From the NCBI RefSeq assembly GCF_001552135.1, contig NZ_BCQP01000009.1, positions 22,954 to 86,953 of the forward strand: a stretch of DNA of 64,000 nucleotides. Reading direction: 5' to 3'. The stretch is from Actinomadura chibensis NBRC 106107 (GTDB lineage: Bacteria > Actinomycetota > Actinomycetes > Streptosporangiales > Streptosporangiaceae). A program made the position numbers and the translations under genes. The notes beneath the pieces were generated by a model that made no database searches, was not told the origin of the DNA, and saw only the letters and a list, made by a program, of their open reading frames with translations. Positions 8,231-16,676 of this stretch are shown piece by piece (positions within the stretch are counted from its first letter, which is position 1; the number at the start of each line of letters is the position of its first letter).

Positions 8231-8412
8231 GCGTCTTCTTCCGAGCGGCGCTCCATGAGCGCCGCCTTCTGATCGTCGCGTGATTCCTGCCCGCCCCGAC
8301 CCGGCCTTCGCCATGGCGCGGCGCCGCCCCCGGCGCTCGTCCCGGCCAGGCCGTCTGAGCAGTGATTTCCCGGTCTCCGGACCGAACCTCCGGCCCGTTC
8401 GCGGCGTCTCCA

Positions 8413-8424
8413 CTCTCAGATAGA
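8413..8424 (+). promoter_or_regulatory. Shared box upstream of L,D-transpeptidase 1
   Basis: CTCTCAGATAGA lies 44 bases before the start of the first L,D-transpeptidase. A near copy, CTCCCTGATAGA, precedes the second one. The common GATAGA could be a -10 element for the same sigma factor. Confidence 0.4.
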
Positions 8425-8467
8425 TTCACCAGACGGGGTGAAAAAGTGGGATCTGGGGGAGTTTGTG

Positions 8468-9637
8468 GTGAATAAGGGGCGTTTGCGGCTGGCGCTGACC
8501 GGTGGTGTCGGCGCGATGGCGGTGCTCGCCGCGGGCTGCTCGATCGGCGGGAAGGGCGCGCTGGCCGCGGGCGACTCGCCCGCCGTCGTGACGATCACCC
8601 CCGCCAACGGGACCGCGCAGGTCAAGCCGGACGGGACGATCGAGGTCAAGACCTCCGGCGGCAAGCTGGAGAAGGTCACCGTCCAGGGGCAGGGCGCCGT
8701 CACGGTCAGCGGCCGGTTCGCGGACGGGCACAAGGTCTGGCGGTCCGACCGGACGATGACGCCCGGCGCGTCCTACACCGTCACGGCGCAGGCCAGGGAC
8801 GACGGCAAGACCCGCACCGCGACCAGCACGTTCACCACGCTCAAGCCGTCCGCGACGCTGTCCATCGCCGACGTCACGCCGAACCTCAAGGGCGAGAAGG
8901 TCGGGATCGGTATGCCGATCTTCGTCCGGTTCGACCGCCCGGTGACCGACAAGGCCGCCGTCGAGCGGACGCTGCGCGTCACCCCCGACAAGCCCGTCGA
9001 GGGCGCCTGGCGCTGGATCGGCTCCGACCAGGTCGTCTACCGGACGAAGACCTTCTGGCAGCCGCACCAGAACGTCCGGTTCCACGCGAGCCTCGCCGGA
9101 GTGAACGCGGGCGGCGGCGTCTACGGCGCGGCCGACGCGGACGCGACCCTGTCCATCGGCGCCGCGCAGATCACGACCGGCGACATCGGCGGCCACCACA
9201 TGACCGTGACCCGGGACGGCAAGAAGCTGCGCACCGTCCCCTTCAGCGCCGGGAACGGCGAGACGCGCGAGTTCACCACGACCAGCGGCGTCCACCTGCT
9301 GATGGAGAAGGGGAACCCCGTCACGATGACGTCCCCCGGCCGCCAGGAGGGCGACCCCGGCTACTACAAGACGGTCGTCAACTACGCGGTCCGGTTCTCC
9401 AACAGCGGCGAGTACGTGCACTCGGCGCCCTGGTCGGTCGGCTCGCAGGGCTCGGCCAACGTCAGCCACGGCTGCCTGAACGTCAGCCCGGAGAACGCCA
9501 AGTGGTTCTACGACATCGCGCAGCGCGGCGACGTCCTGAAGCTGACCGGCAGCACCCGCGAGGTCGAGTGGGACAACGGCTGGAGCGTGTTCCAGATGCC
9601 GTTCGACGAATGGCGGCAGGGCAGCGCGCTGAAGTGA
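8468..9637 (+). CDS. L,D-transpeptidase lipoprotein (Ig-like domains plus YkuD)
   Basis: 389 aa peptidoglycan cross-linking enzyme anchored in the outer face of the membrane; the family makes 3-3 meso-DAP cross-links. A lipoprotein signal ends in LAAGC with Cys24. Two actinobacterial Ldt Ig-like domains follow (about 45-150 and 150-250). The YkuD catalytic domain carries HSAPWS and SHGCLN with His334 and the nucleophile Cys336. I chose GTG 8468 because GGGGGAG stands 6 bases before it and the lipobox then has a normal distance; an upstream GTG at 8438 would add MKKWDLGEFV. It is a tandem paralogue of the next gene. Confidence 0.9.
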   Translation: MNKGRLRLALTGGVGAMAVLAAGCSIGGKGALAAGDSPAVVTITPANGTAQVKPDGTIEVKTSGGKLEKVTVQGQGAVTVSGRFADGHKVWRSDRTMTPGASYTVTAQARDDGKTRTATSTFTTLKPSATLSIADVTPNLKGEKVGIGMPIFVRFDRPVTDKAAVERTLRVTPDKPVEGAWRWIGSDQVVYRTKTFWQPHQNVRFHASLAGVNAGGGVYGAADADATLSIGAAQITTGDIGGHHMTVTRDGKKLRTVPFSAGNGETREFTTTSGVHLLMEKGNPVTMTSPGRQEGDPGYYKTVVNYAVRFSNSGEYVHSAPWSVGSQGSANVSHGCLNVSPENAKWFYDIAQRGDVLKLTGSTREVEWDNGWSVFQMPFDEWRQGSALK

Positions 9638-9645
9638 CCCGCCCC

Positions 9646-9663
9646 GCCCGGCAGGCGCCGGGC
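9646..9663 (+). terminator. Hairpin after L,D-transpeptidase 1
   Basis: GCCCGGC (9646-9652) pairs with GCCGGGC (9657-9663) around the loop AGGC, 9 bases after the stop codon. There is no U-tract, so this is only a possible terminator. The following 160 bases up to the second transpeptidase hold its promoter. Confidence 0.4.
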
Positions 9664-9784
9664 CCGCCCCGCCGGGCGCGGCCGCCGCCTCCCTCCCTGC
9701 CTGGGACGATCGCGGAGCGTGCGGCCAGGCAACGCTTTGATCTCGGACGACCGCCAAAACCGGGCTCATGGCGTGATCCACCGA

Positions 9785-9811
9785 ATTAGTCGCTAATGTC
9801 TCCCTGATAGA
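9785..9811 (+). promoter_or_regulatory. Inverted repeat and shared box upstream of L,D-transpeptidase 2
   Basis: ATTAG-TCG-CTAAT (9785-9797) is a perfect inverted repeat. It is followed at 9800-9811 by CTCCCTGATAGA, the near copy of the box upstream of the first transpeptidase. The pair looks like an operator next to a -10 element. Confidence 0.45.
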
Positions 9812-9834
9812 CGGCGGGGTTTCTGGAGGTCGTG

Positions 9835-11070
9835 GTGCAGCGGAGGGTTTCCGCAGGGGTTCTGGCGGGCGCGGGGATGGCGGGGGCCGTGCTGCTCCTC
9901 ACGACGGCGTGCAGCGGCGGGGAGAAGGAGGGCGGCGTCACCGTCGGCGAGAAGGCCGACGCGAACGCCCCCCAGGTGACGATCGACCCGGGCAACGGGA
10001 ACACCAAGGCGCGGCCGGAGGCGGGCGTCGTGGTGACGGCCGCGGGCGGCACGCTTGAGCAGGTCACGGTCACCCTCAAGGGCAGGCCCGTGGACGGCGC
10101 GATGGCCGCCGACAAGAAGAGCTGGCGGTCGCGGACGCTGCGTCCCGGCTCCAAGTACCAGGTGACGGCCGTGGCGAAGAGCCCGCAGGGCAAGTCCGCG
10201 ACGGTCAACGCGCAGTTCGCCACGCTCAAGGCGGCGAAGACGCTCGGCATCGCCGACGTCACGCCGAACAAGAACGAGAAGGTCGGCGTCGGCATGCCGA
10301 TCCAGGTGACGTTCACCCGGGCGGTGGCCGACAAGAAGGCCGTGGAGCGGGCCCTTGAGGTCAAGTCCACCAAGCCCGCGACCGGCGCGTGGTACTGGGT
10401 GAACGACACCACGGTGATCTTCCGGACGAAGAACGGCGAGTACTGGCAGCCCAACCAGCGGGTCGAGTTCCGGGCCAAGCTCGCGGGCGTGAAGGCGGGC
10501 GGCGGCACCTACGGCGTGTCGGACTTCGGCCGCGCGTTCCGCATCGGCGACTCCCACATCGTCGACATCAGCACCAAGACCAAGAAGGCCGTGGTCAGGA
10601 AGAACGGCAAGAAGGTCCGGAGCTGGCCGATCAGCGCGGGCCGCGGCGGCCGCGTCGTCAACGGCGTCGACACCTACCTCACCACCAGCGGCATCCACCT
10701 GACCATGGGCAAGGAGAATCCGGCGATCATGACGTCGGAGTGGATGGGCGTCGACCCGAAGGACAAGAAGAACGGCGGCTACCGCGAGGTCATCCCGTTC
10801 GCGGTGCGGATCTCCAACAGCGGCGAGTACATCCACTCGATGGCGTCCACCACGTGGGCGCAGGGGCGGCAGAACGTCAGCCACGGCTGCGTCAACTCCC
10901 CGCCCAAGGACGCCGAGTGGTTCTACAACTGGTCCTACCGCGGCGACGTCGTGAACATCACGGGGACCTCGCGCAAGCTTGAGCCGCTCAACGGGTGGGG
11001 CTACCGCCAGATGTCGTGGAGCCGCTGGGTCAAGGGAAGCGCTCTCGACCGGACCGTGACCACCGGCTGA
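9835..11070 (+). CDS. L,D-transpeptidase lipoprotein, second paralogue
   Basis: 411 aa with the same layout as its upstream paralogue: lipoprotein signal ending LLLTTAC with Cys26, two Ig-like domains (about 45-260, including ITIDPGNG-like and SIADVTPN-like repeats), then a YkuD domain with HSMAST and SHGCVN (catalytic Cys352). The C-terminal NGWGYRQMSWSRWVKGSAL tail matches the NGWSVFQMPFDEWRQGSAL tail of the first gene. The two share the whole architecture, so they arose by tandem duplication. GTG 9835 lies 5 bases after GGAGG; GTG 9832 is nearly too close. Expected role is 3-3 cross-linking, possibly under different conditions from its twin. Confidence 0.9.
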   Translation: MQRRVSAGVLAGAGMAGAVLLLTTACSGGEKEGGVTVGEKADANAPQVTIDPGNGNTKARPEAGVVVTAAGGTLEQVTVTLKGRPVDGAMAADKKSWRSRTLRPGSKYQVTAVAKSPQGKSATVNAQFATLKAAKTLGIADVTPNKNEKVGVGMPIQVTFTRAVADKKAVERALEVKSTKPATGAWYWVNDTTVIFRTKNGEYWQPNQRVEFRAKLAGVKAGGGTYGVSDFGRAFRIGDSHIVDISTKTKKAVVRKNGKKVRSWPISAGRGGRVVNGVDTYLTTSGIHLTMGKENPAIMTSEWMGVDPKDKKNGGYREVIPFAVRISNSGEYIHSMASTTWAQGRQNVSHGCVNSPPKDAEWFYNWSYRGDVVNITGTSRKLEPLNGWGYRQMSWSRWVKGSALDRTVTTG

Positions 11071-11133
11071 CGTTGACCGGCCCCCCGGCGGGAACGGGCC
11101 GGGGACGGACGCCGTCCGCCTTGGGGGGAGCCG

Positions 11134-12501
11134 GTGAACGAGCCGATGCCGCGCGCGCTGGGGCGCCGCGCCCGGCGCGGGGCGCATCGCGCGCTGCGCC
11201 GCGCGGCGCTCTGGTCCCTGCGCCCGCTCGCGTGGCGGGGCGTCCCGGCCGCGCCGCCCGGTGAGCGGCCGCGCGTCCGCGTCCTGCTGCAGAACGCGCA
11301 CGGGACGGGCGGGACGATCCGCACCGTGCTGAACCTGTGCGGCCACCTGGCCCGCGACCACGACGTCGAGGTCGTCAGCGTGCTGCGGCGCAAGCGGGAG
11401 CCGTTCTTCCCCCTGCCGCTCGGGGTCGCGGTGACCTACGCCGACGACGCGCTCGCCCCGCGGGGGCGGGCCGCGCGGCTGCTGTCGCGGCTGCCGAGCC
11501 TGCTGGTCCCGGCCGGGGAGGCGTCGTTCCGGCAGATGAGCCTCTGGTCGGACGTGTGCCTGCTGCGGGCCGTGCGCCGTCCGCCCTGCGACGTGCTGAT
11601 CGGGACGCGGCCGTCGCTGGTGCTGCTCGCCGCCGAGCTGGCCCCGCGCGGCGCCGCGACGGTCGGGCAGGACCACATGAGCCTGGACTCCTACACGCCC
11701 GCCCTGCGCCGGCAGATCGTCCGCGCCTACCGGCGGCTGGACGCGGTGGCCGTCCTCACCGAGGCGGCCCGCGCCGGGTACGCGGCGGCGCTCGCCGGGT
11801 CCGGGACGCGGGTCGTGCGGATCCCGAACGCCGCGCCGCCGCTGCCCGGCCGCCCGTCCCGCCGCGAGCACCACGTCGTGCTGGCGGCCGGGCGGCTCAT
11901 CGCCACGAAGGGCTTCGACACGCTGATCCGCGCGTTCGCGCCGGTCGCCGCCGACCATCCCGGCTGGACGCTGCGCCTGTTCGGCAACGGCCCGCGCCGC
12001 GCCGCGCTCCGCGCGCTCGTCGCCGAGCTCGGGCTCGACGGCCGGGTCGAGCTGCGCCCGGCGACCCGCGACCTGCACGCCGAGATGGCGCGCGCCTCGG
12101 TCTACGCGCTGTCGTCGCGCCGCGAGGGCATGCCGATGGTGATCATCGAGGCGATGGGGATGGGGCTCGCGGTCGTGTCGTTCGACTGCCCGCACGGGCC
12201 CGCCGAGCTGATCGCGCACGGCCGGGACGGGCTGCTCGTCCCGCCCGGGGACGGGGCCGCGCTCTCGGCCGCGCTCCGCGCCCTGGTCGAGGACGCGGGC
12301 CTGCGCGACCGCCTCGGCGAGGCGGCCGCCCGGTCGGCGCGGGCCCACGACCTGGAGCGCATCGGGCCGCGCTGGTCGCGCCTCATCGCCGAACTGGCCA
12401 GACCGGAGGCCGCCTCCGGCCGCGCCGTCAGACGCGCAGGACGAGGCCGCGGACGAACGCCGCCTGGCCCGCGTGCTGCAGGTCGTCGGATATCACGCTG
12501 A
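11134..12501 (+). CDS. GT4-family glycosyltransferase
   Basis: 455 aa retaining GT-B glycosyltransferase. The N-terminal Rossmann half begins after a basic leader (VRVLLQNAHGTGGTIRTV). The C-terminal half starts near residue 250 with VVLAAGRLIATKGFDTLIRAFA and includes the sugar-nucleotide site SRREGMPMVIIEAMGMGLAVVS, with the EX7E-type glutamates, then FDCPHGPAELI. Donor and acceptor are unknown; similar proteins act on cell-wall teichoic or glycan polymers, which would fit the two preceding peptidoglycan enzymes. GTG 11134 follows GGGGGGAG. The last 24 or so codons are Arg/Gly/Pro-rich and overlap the convergent DinB-like gene by 74 bp, which is unusual and could mean a lost earlier stop. 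Confidence 0.82.
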   Translation: MNEPMPRALGRRARRGAHRALRRAALWSLRPLAWRGVPAAPPGERPRVRVLLQNAHGTGGTIRTVLNLCGHLARDHDVEVVSVLRRKREPFFPLPLGVAVTYADDALAPRGRAARLLSRLPSLLVPAGEASFRQMSLWSDVCLLRAVRRPPCDVLIGTRPSLVLLAAELAPRGAATVGQDHMSLDSYTPALRRQIVRAYRRLDAVAVLTEAARAGYAAALAGSGTRVVRIPNAAPPLPGRPSRREHHVVLAAGRLIATKGFDTLIRAFAPVAADHPGWTLRLFGNGPRRAALRALVAELGLDGRVELRPATRDLHAEMARASVYALSSRREGMPMVIIEAMGMGLAVVSFDCPHGPAELIAHGRDGLLVPPGDGAALSAALRALVEDAGLRDRLGEAAARSARAHDLERIGPRWSRLIAELARPEAASGRAVRRAGRGRGRTPPGPRAAGRRISR

Positions 12502-12937
12502 CCAGCCGCACGCCCAGCGTGACCGGCGGGTTCCACGCGCGGTCGACGACGCGGGGCAGGTCGTCGTCGGTCAGGGCGCCGACGTAGGCGACGGTCCGCG
12601 CGTGGACGGCGTCGTGGTAGCCGGTCAGCAGCTCCGCCGACTCGACCTGGACGGCCTCGACCTGGTCGGGGGAGTGCCCGTACCCGGTCTCGGACGGGTC
12701 GAGCGGCAGCCCGAACCGGTCGGCCCAGCCCTCGTCCGTCCACGCCTGGGAGGTCCCGGCCACGTCGGCGATGTGGTCGTCCTGGACGCGGGTGAGGTGC
12801 CAGACGAGCCAGGCGATCGAGTTGGCGGACGGGTCGGCGCGGTAGGCGAGCTGCGCCGGGGTGAGCCCCTCGACCGCCTCGTGGACGGCCTCGCGGATCC
12901 GGTCGAAGGCGTCGGTGAGCAGGTGCGCGCTGGTCAT
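12428..12937 (-). CDS. DinB/DUF664-superfamily protein
   Basis: 169 aa four-helix-bundle protein of the DinB/YfiT group, many of whose members are mycothiol- or bacillithiol-dependent metalloenzymes. SIAWLVWHLTRVQDDH supplies the first metal-ligand histidines and SDDLQHAGQAAF the later one, in the spacing typical of the family. The start ATG 12937 (MTSAHLLTDAFDRIREAV) is well placed. It is convergent with the glycosyltransferase, overlapping by 74 bp, and lies 10 bp downstream of the histidine kinase gene on the same strand. A mycothiol S-transferase role is plausible but unproven. Confidence 0.75.
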   Translation of the reverse strand: MTSAHLLTDAFDRIREAVHEAVEGLTPAQLAYRADPSANSIAWLVWHLTRVQDDHIADVAGTSQAWTDEGWADRFGLPLDPSETGYGHSPDQVEAVQVESAELLTGYHDAVHARTVAYVGALTDDDLPRVVDRAWNPPVTLGVRLVSVISDDLQHAGQAAFVRGLVLRV

Positions 12938-12947
12938 TGCCCCGACG

Positions 12948-14249
12948 CTACCCGCCCCCGGCGGGGATTTCAGGGGCCGTCCCCGGCGATTCCGCCCGCG
13001 CGTCCGCCGTCCGCACGGGCAGCCGGACGGTGACGTCGAGGCCGCCGCCGGGGCGCGGCACGGCGGTCACCGTCCCGCCGTGCGCGGTCGCCGTCGCCCG
13101 GACGATCGACAGCCCGAGCCCCGCGCCCCGGTCCGAGCGGACCCGGTCGTTGCCGAGCCGCCGGAACGGCTCGAAGATCGTCTCGACGTCGTAGCCGGGC
13201 ACGACCGGGCCGGTGTTGGCGACCGCGACCTCGGCCCGCCCGTCCCGGACGCGGGTGGCGACCGACAGCTCGCCGCCGTCCCGGTTGTGCCGGATCGCGT
13301 TCTCCACGAGGTTCTGCACCAGCCGCTCGACGAGCACCGGATCGCCGGACGTCGGCGCCGCGCCGAGGTCGCGCCGCACGGTCAGCCCGCGCTCCCCCGC
13401 CTCCCGGGACGCCTGGTCGAGGACGTGCCCCGCGACGTCGGCGAGGTCGAGCGGACCGGCGTCCACGACCACGTTCTCGGTGCCCGCGAGGGTGAGCAGC
13501 CCGTCGATGAGCCGCTCGTGCCGCCCGTTGACGACCAGCAGCGACTCGCCGAGCCGCTTGACGTCCTCGGTGGCGTCCGGGCGGCGGACGGCGACGTCGA
13601 CGAGCGTCCGGTTGATGGCGAGCGGGGTGCGCAGCTCGTGCGAGGCGTTCGCGACGAACCGGCGCTGCCCGTCGAACGCCCGCGCGAGGCGCCCGAGCAT
13701 GGTGTCGAACGTGTCGGCCAGCTCCTTGACGTCGTCGCGCGGGCCCTGGTAGGCGATCCGCTCGGTGAGGTCGTGGCTGCGCGCCACCCGCCGCGCCGTC
13801 TCGGTGATCGTGTGGACGGGGCGCAGCGCCCGGTCCGCGAGCAGCCAGCCGAGCCCGAGCCCCGCCGCGCCGACCAGCCCGAGCGCGATGGAGCCCTGCG
13901 TCAGCAGCGCGGACAGCGTCTTCTTCTGGTAGTCCTCGCGCCCCTTCACGAGGACGCCCTCCACCTGCTTGACCACGACCGGCGGGGGCTTGGCGGACGG
14001 GTCGCCCGGGAACGGCCCGTCGAACCCGGTCCCGGCCTCGCCCTGCGGCGCCTGGGCCGCCTGGAACACCTTGTTGACGCCGGCCGTGCCGCTCTGCCGC
14101 TGGAGGGTCGCCTGCACCAGCACGTACGTCAGCCCGAGCAGGACGACCCCCGCGAACAGGAACAGGCCCGCGTAGAGGAGGGTGAGCCGCATCCGGATCG
14201 TCGGCCGGAGCCGTCCGGTCAGCCGCGCGGCCGCGGCGCGCGCCGTCAT
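12948..14249 (-). CDS. Sensor histidine kinase
   Basis: 433 aa membrane kinase. Helix 1 is near residues 21-45 (LTLLYAGLFLFAGVVLLGLT). A roughly 80-residue extracytoplasmic loop carries a Pro/Gly-rich stretch. Helix 2 (GLVGAAGLGLGWLLA) leads into a HAMP linker (RPVHTITETARRVA). The H-box FVANASHELRTPLA holds the phosphorylated histidine. The ATPase domain shows the N-box NLVENAIRHN and the G-boxes DRGAGLGLSIV. ATG 14249 overlaps the TGA of the response regulator gene by 4 bases, so the pair is translationally coupled. The cognate regulator lies immediately upstream, and a divergent ABC/adaptor operon is the probable target. Confidence 0.92.
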   Translation of the reverse strand: MTARAAAARLTGRLRPTIRMRLTLLYAGLFLFAGVVLLGLTYVLVQATLQRQSGTAGVNKVFQAAQAPQGEAGTGFDGPFPGDPSAKPPPVVVKQVEGVLVKGREDYQKKTLSALLTQGSIALGLVGAAGLGLGWLLADRALRPVHTITETARRVARSHDLTERIAYQGPRDDVKELADTFDTMLGRLARAFDGQRRFVANASHELRTPLAINRTLVDVAVRRPDATEDVKRLGESLLVVNGRHERLIDGLLTLAGTENVVVDAGPLDLADVAGHVLDQASREAGERGLTVRRDLGAAPTSGDPVLVERLVQNLVENAIRHNRDGGELSVATRVRDGRAEVAVANTGPVVPGYDVETIFEPFRRLGNDRVRSDRGAGLGLSIVRATATAHGGTVTAVPRPGGGLDVTVRLPVRTADARAESPGTAPEIPAGGG

Positions 14250-14902
14250 GGGATCCGGTACCCCGCTCCCGGGACGGTCTCGATCACCGGCGGGTCGCCG
14301 AGCTTGCGGCGCAGCTTCATCAGCGTCACCCGGACGGTGTTGGTGAACGGGTCGGCGTGCTCGTCCCACACCTTCTCCAGCAGCCGCTCCGCCGACACGA
14401 TCGCGCCGTCCGCGCGCATCAGCTCGGCGAGCAGCCCGAACTCCTTGCGGGCGAGCCGCACGTACCGGCCGTCCCGGTACACCTCCCGGCGGGACGGGTC
14501 GAGCCGGATCCCGCCGCGCTCCAGCGTCGGCGGCGCGGCCGGGCGGGCGCGGCGGCCGAGCGCCTGGACCCGCGCGACCAGCTCCTCGAACGCGAACGGC
14601 TTGGTCAGGTAGTCGTCCGCGCCGATCCGCAGCCCGTCGACCCGGGCCGGGACGGTCACCGCCGCCGTCAGCATCAGCACCCGGACCAGCGCGTCCGACT
14701 CGGCCACCGCGCGGCACACGTCGTCGCCGTGCACGACGGGCAGGTCCCGGTCGAGGACGAGCACGTCGTAGTCGTTGACGCCGAGCCGCTCCAGCGCCGC
14801 GTCCCCGTCGTAGACCACGTCCACGGCGAGGGCCTCGGCCCGCAGCCCCTCGGCGATGGAGTCGGCGAGCATCCGCTCGTCCTCGGCGATCAGCACCCGC
14901 AC
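14246..14902 (-). CDS. OmpR/PhoB-family response regulator
   Basis: 218 aa from GTG 14902. The receiver domain (1-115) has the acidic pocket (AEDE), the phospho-acceptor in VLVLDRDLP, the Thr in MLTAAV and the Lys in DDYLTKPFAFEEL. The winged-helix output domain (130-218) includes VRLARKEFGLLAELM and NTVRVTLMKLRRKLG. The frame is open to 14968, but the extra N-terminal residues are Arg/Gly-rich and unlike the family. Its stop overlaps the kinase start. Direct repeats at 14981-15017 in the divergent promoter look like its binding sites. Confidence 0.92.
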   Translation of the reverse strand: MRVLIAEDERMLADSIAEGLRAEALAVDVVYDGDAALERLGVNDYDVLVLDRDLPVVHGDDVCRAVAESDALVRVLMLTAAVTVPARVDGLRIGADDYLTKPFAFEELVARVQALGRRARPAAPPTLERGGIRLDPSRREVYRDGRYVRLARKEFGLLAELMRADGAIVSAERLLEKVWDEHADPFTNTVRVTLMKLRRKLGDPPVIETVPGAGYRIP

Positions 14903-14980
14903 GTCTGCCGTCCCTGCTCTCTCACTGCCCGCTCCCCGGCCGCGCGTTCGGCGCGGCCTGACGACCAAGCTTCGGGCAGC

Positions 14981-15017
14981 GGGCGTAACGCGGGCGTAAC
15001 GCGATCCGGTTACGCCC
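14981..15017 (+). promoter_or_regulatory. OmpR-type direct and inverted repeats in the divergent promoter
   Basis: GGGCGTAAC occurs at 14981-14989 and again at 14992-15000, an 11-bp period, and its reverse complement GTTACGCCC lies at 15009-15017. An 11-bp direct repeat is how OmpR/PhoB dimers read DNA. The site lies between the response regulator gene and the lipoprotein-efflux operon, so it probably controls both. Confidence 0.65.
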
Positions 15018-15099
15018 GGGTTACCGGCGCGCCGCTGGACTTGCGGTCCCGCCGGGCGCCCGCCCGGCGGACCTCGTGCGGACGACAGGGAGACCGACG

Positions 15100-15633
15100 A
15101 TGCGACGACAGACGCTCGCGGCGCTCGCCCTCGTCCCGGCGCTGGCCCTCGGGGCCGCCGGGTGCGGGAGCGGCGACGGCGGCGGGTCCGGCGGGACCGC
15201 GAAGCCGGCGGCCGACGACGACAAGAAGATGCGGGAGTTCGCCGCGTGCATGCGCGAGAACGGCGTGGACATGCCCGACCCGAAGGACGGCAAGGTCCAG
15301 ATCCGCGTGACAGGCAAGCCGGACCAGGCGGGGCAGAACGGCAAGGTCGAGGCCGCGCAGCGCAAGTGCCGGCACCTGATGCCGAACGGCGGCAAGCCGC
15401 AGAAGCCGAAGCCGGAGGAGCTCGCCAAGATGCGCGCGTACTCCAAGTGCATGCGCGACAACGGCATCGCGAAGTTCCCCGACCCGCAGCCGGACGGCGG
15501 CATGATGCTGAAGGCCGGGCCCGGAACCGGGATCGATCCGAAGAGCCGGCGGTTCATGGACGCGCAGCGGGCGTGCGCGAAGCTCGCCCCCGACGGCAAG
15601 GGCCCGATGACGTCCGGCAAGGGGCGGGACTAG
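15100..15633 (+). CDS. Lipoprotein with a duplicated cysteine-containing motif
   Basis: 177 aa. The lipoprotein signal peptide ends LGAAGC with Cys22. After a Gly/Asp-rich linker come two related repeats, about residues 44-92 and 111-161. Each starts with MR-x(5)-CMR(E/D)NG(V/I) and a PDP turn, and ends with AQR(K/A)C plus L(M/A)P. The Cys pairs (50/90 and 117/159) are spaced 40 and 42 residues apart, suggesting one disulfide per repeat. I know of no biochemical function. It is the first gene of a four-gene operon with an adaptor and MacB-type ABC transporter, and its stop overlaps the next start (TAGTG), so it probably serves that system outside the membrane. ATG 15100 follows AGGGAG. Confidence 0.8.
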   Translation: MRRQTLAALALVPALALGAAGCGSGDGGGSGGTAKPAADDDKKMREFAACMRENGVDMPDPKDGKVQIRVTGKPDQAGQNGKVEAAQRKCRHLMPNGGKPQKPKPEELAKMRAYSKCMRDNGIAKFPDPQPDGGMMLKAGPGTGIDPKSRRFMDAQRACAKLAPDGKGPMTSGKGRD

Positions 15634-16676
15634 TGTCGCGGCGGCGCACCGCCGTCCTCGGCGCGGCGGGCGCGGCGGTGCTCGGCGGCGCGGGCCTCGC
15701 GGCCGCCGGGCTGGGCGGCGGCGACGGCCCGGCCGCCGCGCGCGGGGCGCTGCCCCCGGCGACCGCCCCGGTCGAGCGGACGACCCTCGTCGAGACCCAG
15801 GAGGTCGACGGCACGCTCGGCTACGGCGACACCCGCACCGTCGCGGGCGCCGGGCGGGGGACGGTCACGTGGCTGCCGGCCGCCGGGTCCGTCGTCGCGC
15901 GGGGAGGCCCGGTGTACCGGGCCGACGACCGGCCCGTCCCGCTGCTGTACGGCTCGCTGCCCCTCTACCGCGTGCTCGCGCCGGGGACGGAGGGCGACGA
16001 CGTCGAGCAGTTCGAGCGGAACCTGAGCGCCCTCGGCTACACCGGCCTCACCGTCGACGAGAGCTACGACGCCGCCACCGCGGCGGCCGTCAGGCGCTGG
16101 CAGGACGACCTCGGCGTGCCCGAGACGGGGACGGTGCGCCCCGGGTCGGCGGTCGTCGCGTCCGGCCGGATCCGGGTCGCCGAGCGCCGGGCGCACGTCG
16201 GCGACCGGGTCGGCGGCGCCGTGCTCACCTACACCGGCACCACCCGCGTCGTCACCGTGGACCTGGACGTCCAGTACCAGCGGCTCGCGAAGAAGGGCGC
16301 CCGGGTCGAGGTCGAGTTGCCGTCCGGCGACACCACCAGGGGCACGATCGCCTCGGTCGGGAAGGTCGCCAAGCAGGGGCAGGGCGACGACCCGACGACC
16401 GTGGAGGTGACGGTCGCGGTCGGCGCGCGGAAGTCGCTCGGCGCCTACGACAAGGCGCCGGTCACGGTGCGGCTCACCGCGAACCGGCACGGCGGCGTCC
16501 TCGCGGTGCCGGTCGAGGCGCTGCTCGCGCGGGGCGACGGCGGGTACGAGGTGCAGGTCGTCCAGGGCGGGCGCGTGCGGACGGTGCCCGTCGAGACCGG
16601 CGTCTACGCGGACGGCCGGGTCGAGGTCTCGGGGGCCGGCCTGGCGGAGGGCATGAAGGTCGGGGTCCCCTCGTGA
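15633..16676 (+). CDS. Membrane-anchored efflux adaptor (HlyD/RND-adaptor type) with peptidoglycan-binding domain
   Basis: 347 aa. An N-terminal hydrophobic helix ([23 protein letters not shown]) anchors the protein outside. Residues 40-100 fit a lipoyl-like half ([18 protein letters not shown]...[15 protein letters not shown]). A peptidoglycan-binding domain type 1 follows at about 115-165 ([33 protein letters not shown]). The beta-barrel and membrane-proximal parts come after ([26 protein letters not shown], then VPVEALLAR). This arrangement is common beside MacB-like ABC transporters in actinobacteria. GTG 15633 overlaps the preceding stop, and its own end overlaps the ATPase start. Confidence 0.85.
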   Translation: MSRRRTAVLGAAGAAVLGGAGLAAAGLGGGDGPAAARGALPPATAPVERTTLVETQEVDGTLGYGDTRTVAGAGRGTVTWLPAAGSVVARGGPVYRADDRPVPLLYGSLPLYRVLAPGTEGDDVEQFERNLSALGYTGLTVDESYDAATAAAVRRWQDDLGVPETGTVRPGSAVVASGRIRVAERRAHVGDRVGGAVLTYTGTTRVVTVDLDVQYQRLAKKGARVEVELPSGDTTRGTIASVGKVAKQGQGDDPTTVEVTVAVGARKSLGAYDKAPVTVRLTANRHGGVLAVPVEALLARGDGGYEVQVVQGGRVRTVPVETGVYADGRVEVSGAGLAEGMKVGVPS

